Shown here: piece by piece, positions 1-5,327 of the stretch
How the letters are laid out: every line of letters begins with the position of its first letter
How positions within the stretch are numbered: position 1 is the first letter of the stretch
The notes under the pieces: generated by a model
Database searches by the model: none
Seen by the model: the letters and a program-made list of their open reading frames with translations, nothing else
What the model was told of the DNA's origin: nothing
NCBI GenBank assembly: GCA_937894565.1
Contig: CALBHK010000519.1
Span: 1 to 5,327 of the forward strand
From: an uncultured Chlamydiae bacterium
Lineage (GTDB): Bacteria > Chlamydiota > Chlamydiia > Chlamydiales > CALBHK01
Length of the DNA stretch: 5,327 bases
Direction of reading: 5' to 3'
Program-made: the position numbers and the translations under genes

Positions 1-66
1 AGGGCTATGATCGGATTCTCACCGACTAGTTATTACCCATGCCGGGCGCAATTAAGAATCGCGTAG
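1..66 (+). other. possible 3' tail of an upstream gene (21 codons, unrecognised)
   Basis: Frame 1 is open from the window edge to a TAG at 64-66, giving a tail that ends ...YYPCRAQLRIA. The other two plus frames stop within 30 bases, and the minus strand holds no long open frame here. The peptide is too short to assign and matches no family I recognise. An open run of 21 codons can occur by chance, so this may simply be intergenic DNA. The stop falls inside the hairpin at 52-77. Confidence 0.2.
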
Positions 67-77
67 CGATTCCTTAA
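52..77 (+). other. hairpin upstream of kbl, possible transcript end
   Basis: A perfect 7-bp inverted repeat (GAATCGC at 56-62, GCGATTC at 66-72) closes a GTA triloop. After a single bulged C at 73 it extends by TTAA/TTAA to an 11-bp stem. No T-run follows on either strand, so it is not a standard intrinsic terminator. It may be a weak terminator or RNA-stabilising stem for an upstream gene. The stem is clear; its role is an inference. Confidence 0.35.
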
Positions 78-244
78 AATTGTACAAAGTCGAGCTAATA
101 ACTTCATGAAGAATACCTTATAAAGATTAATATTTAATTAAGATTCCCAGAGAAATCCCAGCGGAATCCTTCAAATCCCCTTCCATTTTATCCCTAAGAG
201 CGATAAAATAAAAACTGTTTATACAAAAAAAAGGACCTCACCTT
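78..244 (+). promoter_or_regulatory. AT-rich kbl leader with SD; weak promoter candidate
   Basis: This non-coding stretch leads into kbl. The SD is AAGGA at 231-235, nine bases before the ATG at 245, and it supports that start. The best -10-like hexamer is TAAAAT at 204-209 (5 of 6 against TATAAT), but no good -35 lies 16-18 bases upstream. A second TATAAA at 119-124 also lacks a partner. kbl is probably transcribed from somewhere in this AT-rich region, but the sequence does not fix a start site. I saw no riboswitch or operator. Confidence 0.4.
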
Positions 245-1444
245 ATGAAACAATCTTTTCTTGCCCATATTCAAAAAGAAATCCAGAAGATCAAAGAGCA
301 AAGCCTCTACAAAGATGTTTACCGTATCGCCTCTTCACAAGATGCCCATATTCAACTCGACAACGGAAAAAAATTGATCAACTTCTGTGCAAACAATTAC
401 CTCGGGCTTGCTAACCATCCCGATATTGTTGAAGCCGCTCAAAAAGGTTTATCCCAATTTGGCTATGGCATGGCCTCTGTGCGCTTTATCTGCGGCACTC
501 AAACCATTCACACCCAGCTGGAAGAAAAAATCAGCCAATTTTTAGAAACAGAATCCACTATCCTATACCCCTCTTGCTTTGATGCTAATGGAGGCCTTTT
601 TGAAACTATTTTGGGGCCAGAAGATGGCATTATCAGCGACCAGCTCAACCACGCCAGCATCATCGATGGTGTGCGTCTATGCAAGGCGCAGCGCTTTCGC
701 TATGCCAATAATGATATGCAGGACCTTGAAATGCAACTTAAAAACGCCTCTGGATGTCGATTTAAACTTATTGCTACAGATGGTGTTTTTTCGATGGACG
801 GCATCATCGCCAACTTAAAAGGCATTTGTGATCTAGCCGATCGCTATGGAGCGCTTGTGATGGTCGATGATTGCCATGCCACAGGATTTATGGGAGAAAA
901 AGGAAAAGGCACACCGGAATATTGCGGTGTGATGGGCCGGATTGACATCTTAACAGGAACTCTTGGAAAGGCTTTAGGGGGCGCATCGGGAGGCTATACA
1001 AGCGGCAAGAAGGAAATTATTGAACTATTGCGCCAGCGCTCACGCCCTTATCTATTTTCAAATGCCGTCGCACCCTCTATTGTATCTGCCTCTTTAAAAG
1101 TGGTTGAGATGATGCAAAGCCAAGATCAGTTAAGACAAAAACTGCATCAAAACAGCAGCTACTTTAGAGAAAAGATTCAAGCTTTGGGATTTGAATTGGT
1201 GCCGGGCTCTCACCCCATCATTCCGGTGATGCTTCATGATGCAGCGCTGGCCAAACAGTTTGAGCGTAAAATGGTAGAAAAGGGCATTTATGTCGTTAGC
1301 TTTTCTTATCCGGTTGTTCCTCAAGGTAAAGCGCGCATCCGCACTCAAATTTCAGCAGCACACAGCAGGCAAGATTTGGATATGGCCATTAAAGCCTTTG
1401 AAGAAGTTGGAAAAGAACTTGGAGTTTTACTATACAGAACGTGA
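245..1444 (+). CDS. kbl: 2-amino-3-ketobutyrate CoA ligase (glycine C-acetyltransferase)
   Basis: This PLP-dependent cytosolic enzyme cleaves 2-amino-3-oxobutyrate with CoA to glycine and acetyl-CoA, the second step of threonine degradation. The 399-residue protein matches the usual ~398 and is full length. Visible family marks are FCANNYLGLANHP (47-59), NHASIIDG (135-142), VDDCHATG (207-214) with the PLP-binding Asp, TLGKALGG (239-246) with Lys242 as the Schiff-base lysine, and the substrate-carboxylate Arg in ARIRTQIS (363-370). The fold is shared with 8-amino-7-oxononanoate synthase and 5-aminolevulinate synthase; tdh next door and the specific motifs favour Kbl. The start has an SD at 231-235. 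Oddly, the last residues (YRT) and the stop lie inside the left arm of the 165-bp palindrome at 1431-1595, so the native C-terminus seems to have been replaced. The active site is unaffected. Confidence 0.95.
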   Translation: MKQSFLAHIQKEIQKIKEQSLYKDVYRIASSQDAHIQLDNGKKLINFCANNYLGLANHPDIVEAAQKGLSQFGYGMASVRFICGTQTIHTQLEEKISQFLETESTILYPSCFDANGGLFETILGPEDGIISDQLNHASIIDGVRLCKAQRFRYANNDMQDLEMQLKNASGCRFKLIATDGVFSMDGIIANLKGICDLADRYGALVMVDDCHATGFMGEKGKGTPEYCGVMGRIDILTGTLGKALGGASGGYTSGKKEIIELLRQRSRPYLFSNAVAPSIVSASLKVVEMMQSQDQLRQKLHQNSSYFREKIQALGFELVPGSHPIIPVMLHDAALAKQFERKMVEKGIYVVSFSYPVVPQGKARIRTQISAAHSRQDLDMAIKAFEEVGKELGVLLYRT

Positions 1445-1595
1445 TTGAAAAGTTGACATTTTGACAAGGAGGCTGCTTAAAATTTTTTATCTGGAGCGAA
1501 TGACCATTGCCTTCGGCAAGGCATGAGTGAAGATAAAAATTTTGATGCAGAGCCGACGCAGTTAAAAAACCAATTTTTCGATTGCGTTCTGTATA
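1431..1595. repeat. 165-bp imperfect palindrome, MITE-like element
   Basis: The outer 11 bases, TATACAGAACG (1431-1441), are repeated exactly inverted at 1585-1595. The arms continue to 1455 and 1571, so all 25 positions pair in RNA, four of them as G-U. Further in, GGCTGCTT (1471-1478) faces GATGCAGAGCC (1544-1554), AAAATTTTTTATCT (1479-1492) faces AGATAAAAATTTT (1531-1543), and the apex is TTGCC-TTC-GGCAA (1507-1519). The geometric centre, 1513, is the apex loop, so the whole unit is symmetric. The ends carry TATA, compatible with a TA target as used by IS630/Tc1-mariner elements. There is no coding capacity. It is either a non-autonomous mobile element or a dispersed palindromic repeat. 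The structure is seen directly; mobility is inferred. Confidence 0.75.
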
Positions 1596-1611
1596 TATTC
1601 TCCTTTATAAT
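1582..1611 (+). promoter_or_regulatory. candidate sigma-70-type promoter for tdh
   Basis: A perfect TATAAT -10 at 1606-1611 lies 18 bases after TTGCGT at 1582-1587, which shares the TTG of the -35 consensus. Transcription would begin near 1618, leaving a leader of about 20 bases before the tdh ATG. The -35 half lies inside the right arm of the palindrome at 1431-1595, while the -10 lies in the flanking DNA. Confidence 0.45.
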
Positions 1612-1628
1612 AAAACCTCATTTTAAAC

Positions 1629-1633
1629 GAGGT
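1629..1633 (+). promoter_or_regulatory. tdh ribosome binding site
   Basis: GAGGT at 1629-1633 lies five bases before the ATG at 1639 and supports that start. An ACCTC at 1615-1619 could pair with it across a nine-base loop. If transcription starts near 1618 from the candidate promoter, however, most of that arm would be missing from the RNA. Confidence 0.6.
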
Positions 1634-1638
1634 CGTGC

Positions 1639-2649
1639 ATGAAAGCTCTGGTTAAAAGTAAAGCGCAAGTTGGTCTCTGGATGGAAGATGTTCCCATGCC
1701 AAGTTATCATGAAAATGAAGTGCTCATCAAAATTACAAAATCTGCTATTTGCGGCACCGATCTACACATCTATAAATGGGACAGCTGGGCGCAAAAAACA
1801 GTGCCTGTGCCTCTTATAGTGGGTCATGAATTTGTAGGTATTGTCGAAGCTGTTGGAAAGAATGTAAAAACCATCAAAACCGGTGATCGCGTTAGTGGAG
1901 AAGGACATCTCACATGCGGTCATTGCCGCCACTGTCGCAATGGATTTAGACATCTATGTCCTAACACCAGAGGTGTGGGTTACCACACAAGCGGTGCTTT
2001 TGCTGAATATTTTGTTCTTCCAGAAATTAACACCTTTAAAGTTCCCGATTCCATTCCCGATCAGATAGCTGCTATTTTTGATCCGTTTGGAAATGCTGTG
2101 CATACAGCGCTTTCTTTTCCCTTAACAGGAGAAGATGTGTTGATCACGGGAGCTGGGCCCATCGGCATCATGGCAGCAGCCATTGCTAAAAAAGCGGGAG
2201 CGAATCAAATTGTTGTCACAGACATCAATCCCTACCGTTTAGAAATGGCTAAAAAAATGGGGGCTACGGCAGTTGTGAACGTAGCGGAAACAAGTGTTAA
2301 AAAGGCTATAAAAAATGCGTTTTTTACCGTTGGACTAGAGATGTCTGGTTCGGGAAATGGTCTAAATACCTTGCTTGAATGTCTGGAAATGGGGGGTAAA
2401 ATTGCTTTGCTTGGTATCCTGCCTCCTCAATTGCCCATCGATTGGGATTTAGTGATCTTTAAATTACTGCATATTAAAGGCATCTGGGGAAGAGAGATCT
2501 TTGATACATGGTATAAGATGACGGCCCTAGTAGAAAGCGGGTTAGACCTGAACGCTCTCATTACGCATACCTTTCCAGTGGATGAATTTGAAAAAGGTTT
2601 CAAGGTAATGCTAGAGGGCAACTGCGGTAAGGTGATCCTTGACTGGTAA
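1639..2649 (+). CDS. tdh: L-threonine 3-dehydrogenase, zinc- and NAD-dependent
   Basis: This enzyme oxidises L-threonine to 2-amino-3-oxobutyrate with NAD+, making the substrate of Kbl. It belongs to the zinc medium-chain dehydrogenases and acts in the cytosol. Catalytic-zinc residues are Cys38 (ICGTDLH), His63 and Glu64 (VGHEFVG). The structural-zinc set is Cys93, Cys96, Cys99 and Cys107, the same positions as in E. coli Tdh. The Rossmann loop is GAGPIG (171-176), with an acidic Asp195 at the end of the second strand that suits NAD rather than NADP. At 336 residues it is about five shorter than E. coli Tdh, the difference lying around residues 215-230. The order kbl-tdh matches the E. coli operon, but here a 194-bp gap with the palindrome separates them. 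def follows after 47 bases with no terminator seen, so tdh may share a transcript with def and map. Confidence 0.96.
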   Translation: MKALVKSKAQVGLWMEDVPMPSYHENEVLIKITKSAICGTDLHIYKWDSWAQKTVPVPLIVGHEFVGIVEAVGKNVKTIKTGDRVSGEGHLTCGHCRHCRNGFRHLCPNTRGVGYHTSGAFAEYFVLPEINTFKVPDSIPDQIAAIFDPFGNAVHTALSFPLTGEDVLITGAGPIGIMAAAIAKKAGANQIVVTDINPYRLEMAKKMGATAVVNVAETSVKKAIKNAFFTVGLEMSGSGNGLNTLLECLEMGGKIALLGILPPQLPIDWDLVIFKLLHIKGIWGREIFDTWYKMTALVESGLDLNALITHTFPVDEFEKGFKVMLEGNCGKVILDW

Positions 2650-2696
2650 ACAAATTAAAAATATGTACAATTAGCACAAAGAGAAGAAAAGAGAAG

Positions 2697-3236
2697 ATGA
2701 AGCTTTCTATTGTCCTTTATGGCGATCCTATTTTAAGAAAAAAAGGAGCGCCTATTATTGAAATTAACGATTTTATCCGCTCTTTAGTGAGTGATATGAT
2801 GGAAACGATGCACGCGCATGAGGGCATCGGCATTGCGGCCCCTCAAGTGGGCCATTCCCTGCTTCTATTTATCACCCACTCCCCTATTTTTAATCCCGAC
2901 TCTCAAGATTGGGAAAATGAAAAGGAACGCGTTTGGATTAATCCCAAACTCATCCAACACTCCAATGAAGCATGGAAACATGAAGAAGGCTGTTTATCCA
3001 TTCCGGATGTTCGTTCAATAGTAGAACGCTTTAGTAAAATCACAGTAGAGACCACAAACTTAGATGGCACGCAAGAGACTCTGGAATTAAAAGGTTGGCC
3101 CGCTAGAGTTTTTCAACATGAATACGATCACATTCAAGGCAAGCTTTTTATCGATCACATCTTTGGTAGGGAGAAACAGAGAATAGAGTCCCGGCTTAAA
3201 TTACTTAAGAAAATGTATAAAAAGGGTATTGCATGA
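2697..3236 (+). CDS. def: peptide deformylase
   Basis: The enzyme removes the N-formyl group from the initiator methionine of nascent proteins at the ribosome. All three deformylase motifs are intact: GIGIAAPQ (43-50), EGCLS (97-101) with metal ligand Cys99, and HEYDH (141-145) with ligands His141 and His145 and catalytic Glu142. The metal is normally Fe2+ or Zn2+. The length of 179 residues is typical, and the C-terminal tail is Lys/Arg-rich, as in many bacterial deformylases. The start is preceded only by a purine-rich run (GAGAAG) rather than a clear SD. The preceding gap of 47 bases after tdh holds no terminator. The stop overlaps the map start as ATGA (3233-3236), which indicates coupled translation of two successive N-terminal processing enzymes. 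Confidence 0.97.
   Translation: MKLSIVLYGDPILRKKGAPIIEINDFIRSLVSDMMETMHAHEGIGIAAPQVGHSLLLFITHSPIFNPDSQDWENEKERVWINPKLIQHSNEAWKHEEGCLSIPDVRSIVERFSKITVETTNLDGTQETLELKGWPARVFQHEYDHIQGKLFIDHIFGREKQRIESRLKLLKKMYKKGIA
3221..3226 (+). promoter_or_regulatory. map ribosome binding site inside the def 3' end
   Basis: AAAGGG lies within the last codons of def, six bases before the map ATG at 3233. It fixes the map start so that the full zinc motif (NDPCWCGSG) is included and the two genes overlap by four bases. Confidence 0.6.
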
Positions 3237-4168
3237 TTGGCAAAAATGATCCTTGTTGGTGCGGCAGCGGAAAAAAATGGAAAAAATGCCATTTTCCAGA
3301 GCTGAGTGGTAAAACAAAAAAAATTGAAGAACTCAAGATTGAACAGAGTAAAAGCGAAAAACCCAAAAGTGATCTTAAACAGCGCTATCTTAAGAGCTAT
3401 GGTATTATTTTAAAAACCCCGCAAGAAATTGAAGGCATTCGAGCTTCCTGTAGGTTAGCTTCTAAAATTTTAGATGCCACCTGTGCGCAGGCTAAAGAAG
3501 GCGTTACAACAGCATTTCTTAACGCTTTCGCCAATCAGATGCATCAAGAACATGGGGCTATTCCCGCGCCTTTAGGTTATGGCGAACCACCTTTTCCAAA
3601 AAGTATTTGCACCTCTCTTAACGAAGTGATCTGTCATGGGATTCCAGACCAAACTATTCTTAAAAAAGGCGATATTTTAAACATCGATGTCACATGCATC
3701 CTTGATGGTTATTATGGAGATTGCAGCCGGATGGTCATTGTGGGAGGAGAAACAACTGCAGATAAAGAGCGCGTGGTGAAAACCTCGTATGAATGCCTTA
3801 TGCGGGCTATTAACGCTGTTAAACCAGGAGAGCCGCTTTCTATTATCGGAGAAGCCATCCAAATCGAAGCAGATAAAAATGGCTGTTCCGTAGTGCATCA
3901 ATTTGTAGCGCATGGAGTAGGAGTTCATTTTCATGAGGCGCCACAAATTCCCCACTACCGCAATAGAATACAAACTCTAATGGTGCCCGGGATGACCTTT
4001 ACGATCGAACCGATGATCAATCTAGGTAAGAGCGGTGCTATTATTGACAGGAACGACCAATGGACAGCGCGCACAGTAGATGGTCTATCTAGCGCTCAGT
4101 GGGAGCATACGATCCTTGTTACGGAAGATGGACATGAGATCTTGACCTGCTGGAAACCGCCAGAGTAG
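3233..4168 (+). CDS. map: methionine aminopeptidase type I with N-terminal SEC-C zinc motif
   Basis: The enzyme removes the initiator methionine after deformylation. Residues 1-20 form a SEC-C motif, Cys8-x-Cys10-x8-Cys19-His20, a small zinc-binding module also found at the SecA C-terminus and in chlamydial MAPs; it probably contacts the ribosome or another protein. A Lys/Glu-rich linker (about 25-50) joins it to the catalytic pita-bread domain (about 55-308). The metal-site residues are all present: His135 (VICHGIP) lines the site, and Asp152 (NIDVT), Asp163 (YGDCS), His227 (AHGVG), Glu259 (TIEPM) and Glu291 (QWEHT) are the dinuclear metal ligands. The length of 311 against about 264 in E. 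coli is explained by the zinc module and linker. It is co-translated with def. Its last 84 bases are also the antisense of the PfkB kinase 3' end. Confidence 0.97.
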   Translation: MIGKNDPCWCGSGKKWKKCHFPELSGKTKKIEELKIEQSKSEKPKSDLKQRYLKSYGIILKTPQEIEGIRASCRLASKILDATCAQAKEGVTTAFLNAFANQMHQEHGAIPAPLGYGEPPFPKSICTSLNEVICHGIPDQTILKKGDILNIDVTCILDGYYGDCSRMVIVGGETTADKERVVKTSYECLMRAINAVKPGEPLSIIGEAIQIEADKNGCSVVHQFVAHGVGVHFHEAPQIPHYRNRIQTLMVPGMTFTIEPMINLGKSGAIIDRNDQWTARTVDGLSSAQWEHTILVTEDGHEILTCWKPPE

Positions 4169-5182
4169 TTTAAGATGAATTTCATCCCAAGAAGCTTGTG
4201 AAAGCTCTGTCCCTACAGTCCTTACCACATAAGAAGCAATGAGAGCCCCTTGAAGAGAGCTAGAGTGCAAAGAGTATCCCTTTAAATATCCATCCAAAAA
4301 GCCACTGGCAAAATAATCTCCTGCCCCTGTGGTATCAATTGGGGCTACAAAAAAAGCCGGCGCAAAAACTTGTTCTTCTCCGCTTTGTGTCCAACATCCT
4401 TTTTCTCCCATCGTCACAACAGCAACAGGGCAATATTTAGCTAGAAAAGCACAAACTTCTTTTGGTTCAAGCCCTGTTAATTCCAAAGCCTCATCCTGAT
4501 TACACAACACAATATCCACATAGTTTTCTAAAATTTCAAAAATAAAAGGCCGAAATCTTCTAATTAATTCAACGTTAGCTAAATCAATAGATGTTTTGAT
4601 ATTTAAGGCTTTAGCAGCCTTAAGAGAGCGAAGCACCAGATCCGGTTCAATCAACTGATACCCTTCTACATGAAATAGATCTATATCCTGAAAAAAAGAG
4701 ACATCCAATTTTAAATCTGACTGAGAATGAGATGCCCCCACATAGGCACGAAAAGTACGCTGCCCATCCGGTGTGATAAAACAAATAGCCTGTCCTGTAG
4801 GCAAGACCCCTTTTTCAAGAAACAACATAATTCCTTTTCTACTTAATTGTTCTATGAAATAGTCTCCCATCTTATCCGGTCCTATTTTTCCAACTACTGC
4901 GCACTTGTTGCCAAGACGAGAAAGACCTTTGATCACATTGACTCCACTGCCTCCGGGACACATACTTGTGCGCCCTTCAATCACTTTAAGATAGTTGCAA
5001 AAAGTTTCGTAATCAATAGAAGCCCATCCCCCTTTCTCTTGTGTAATGCCAAAGAGTTCTTCATTTTCTACAAAAACAAGATGATCCACTATGGCCGCAC
5101 TCAGACTTAAGACTTGAGAGGCATTTAACTTTATAAAAGCAAACACCACTAATAAAACAGTTAATCGAATAATAGACCGCAT
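4085..5182 (-). CDS. PfkB-family carbohydrate/nucleoside kinase, hydrophobic N-terminus
   Basis: This is an ATP-dependent kinase of the ribokinase/PfkB superfamily. Numbering from the ATG at 5182 (365 residues), signature 1 is PGGSGVNVIKGLSRLG (76-91), the Mg-binding NxxE is NQDE (228-231), TMGEKG lies at 257-262, and signature 2 is DTTGAGDYFASGFL (283-296) with the catalytic base Asp289. The arrangement resembles the adenosine kinase-like branch, but the substrate cannot be read from sequence. This ATG was chosen over the GTG at 5218 because GGAGG (5187-5191) precedes it and the GTG has no SD. Residues 1-22 (MRSIIR, then LTVLLVVFAFI, then KLNAS) look like a signal peptide or membrane anchor before the usual kinase start at QVLSLSAAIVDH. 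The last ~26 residues read antisense to map and look like an added tail. It is a separate convergent unit. Confidence 0.9.
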   Translation of the reverse strand: MRSIIRLTVLLVVFAFIKLNASQVLSLSAAIVDHLVFVENEELFGITQEKGGWASIDYETFCNYLKVIEGRTSMCPGGSGVNVIKGLSRLGNKCAVVGKIGPDKMGDYFIEQLSRKGIMLFLEKGVLPTGQAICFITPDGQRTFRAYVGASHSQSDLKLDVSFFQDIDLFHVEGYQLIEPDLVLRSLKAAKALNIKTSIDLANVELIRRFRPFIFEILENYVDIVLCNQDEALELTGLEPKEVCAFLAKYCPVAVVTMGEKGCWTQSGEEQVFAPAFFVAPIDTTGAGDYFASGFLDGYLKGYSLHSSSLQGALIASYVVRTVGTELSQASWDEIHLKLLWRFPAGQDLMSIFRNKDRMLPLSAR

Positions 5183-5186
5183 GATT

Positions 5187-5191
5187 CCTCC
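5187..5191 (-). promoter_or_regulatory. strong SD that sets the kinase start
   Basis: On the minus strand GGAGG is followed by four bases (AATC) and then ATG at 5182. It is among the best SD sites in the window and decides against the 12-codon-longer GTG start at 5218, which has only AT-rich sequence before it. Confidence 0.7.
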
Positions 5192-5200
5192 ATTTGAATC

Positions 5201-5279
5201 AAAAAAATTTTTATCCACGTTACATAAAAACAGAGAAAAAAGAAGGGTGTAACTTTTTGTGGTGGTAAATAATTTTTTT
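5201..5279. repeat. AT-rich inverted repeat in the kinase leader
   Basis: The arm at 5201-5215 (A7-T5-ATC) is inverted, with a few mismatches, at 5265-5279 (GTAAATAAT7), around a 49-base loop. The minus-strand transcript could fold it into a stem just ahead of the SD. Both arms resemble the inner arms of the palindrome at 1431-1595 (AAAATTTTTTATCT / AGATAAAAATTTT). Low complexity makes chance similarity possible. I found no convincing promoter for the kinase in 5183-5327. Confidence 0.4.
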
Positions 5280-5296
5280 AAGCAGCCTCTTCAAAA
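5276..5296 (-). repeat. partial second copy of the kbl-tdh palindrome arm
   Basis: Read on the minus strand, this segment is TTTTGA-A-GAGGCTGCTTAAAA. The left arm of the palindrome has TTTTGA (1459-1464), four bases, then the identical 14-mer GAGGCTGCTTAAAA (1469-1482). The match continues into the AT-rich inverted repeat at 5201-5279, suggesting a decayed or diverged copy of the same repeat family in front of the kinase. The TATACAGAACG ends are not seen here. Confidence 0.4.
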
Positions 5297-5327
5297 CCAT
5301 TAGTCTGGCTTTTCCAGTAACTTTCCC

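Noticed and set aside
245..1444. Reading kbl as 8-amino-7-oxononanoate synthase (bioF) or 5-aminolevulinate synthase
   Set aside because: The fold is shared, but the motifs match Kbl closely and the adjacent tdh makes its substrate.
1431..1595. CRISPR repeat, tRNA or riboswitch as explanation of the palindrome
   Set aside because: There are no repeated units with spacers, no cloverleaf or conserved aptamer sequence, and the symmetry runs to the outer ends, which fits a palindromic repeat better.
1615..1633. ACCTC/GAGGT hairpin that could hide the tdh SD
   Set aside because: The stem is only five pairs, and the likely transcript start near 1618 would remove most of the left arm. SD-like complements of this size are common by chance.
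3677..3973. 98-codon open frame on the minus strand inside map, and similar shorter frames inside the other genes
   Set aside because: They are shadows of well-supported genes, with no SD, no recognisable motif and odd composition.
4130..4270. Intrinsic terminator between map and the kinase
   Set aside because: Only short stems (such as CTGG/CCAG at the end of map) are seen, none with a T-run on either strand.
5183..5218. GTG start for the kinase, 12 codons upstream of the chosen ATG
   Set aside because: It has no SD and encodes a non-conserved MDKNFFDSNGGI stretch, part of which is the SD of the downstream ATG.

Overview
The window carries five complete protein genes: four on the plus strand (kbl, tdh, def, map) and one convergent gene on the minus strand (a PfkB-family sugar or nucleoside kinase). 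Base composition is moderately AT-rich, and Shine-Dalgarno (SD) sites are of ordinary bacterial type. The methionine aminopeptidase has an N-terminal SEC-C zinc motif, as in chlamydial MAPs. With the general sequence style, this suggests a member of the Chlamydiota, more likely an environmental lineage (Parachlamydiales-like) than Chlamydia itself, because threonine-degradation genes are present. The assignment is an inference from protein features, not a database match.

Layout. 1-244: non-coding apart from a possible 21-codon gene tail, with one hairpin and the kbl ribosome binding site. 245-1444: kbl. 1431-1595: a 165-bp imperfect palindrome that overlaps the last codons and stop of kbl and fills the kbl-tdh gap. 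1639-2649: tdh. 2697-3236: def. 3233-4168: map, overlapping def by ATGA. 4085-5182 on the minus strand: the PfkB kinase, whose 3' end runs 84 bp into the end of map. 5183-5327: the kinase leader, with a second inverted repeat and a short match to the palindrome at 1431-1595.

Function. Tdh oxidises L-threonine to 2-amino-3-oxobutyrate, and Kbl cleaves this with CoA to glycine and acetyl-CoA, so the pair forms the two-step threonine-to-glycine pathway. Def and Map act in sequence on nascent proteins, removing the N-terminal formyl group and then the methionine; their overlap suggests translational coupling. tdh, def and map are close enough to share a transcript. The kinase is a separate unit with an unassigned substrate and an unexpected hydrophobic N-terminus.

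The most interesting signal is not a gene. It is the symmetric MITE-like palindrome between kbl and tdh. It appears to have inserted at the kbl 3' end, rewritten its last residues, separated it from tdh, and possibly supplied part of a new tdh promoter. A decayed relative may lie in front of the kinase gene. I saw no defence system, CRISPR array, tRNA, rRNA or transposase gene.
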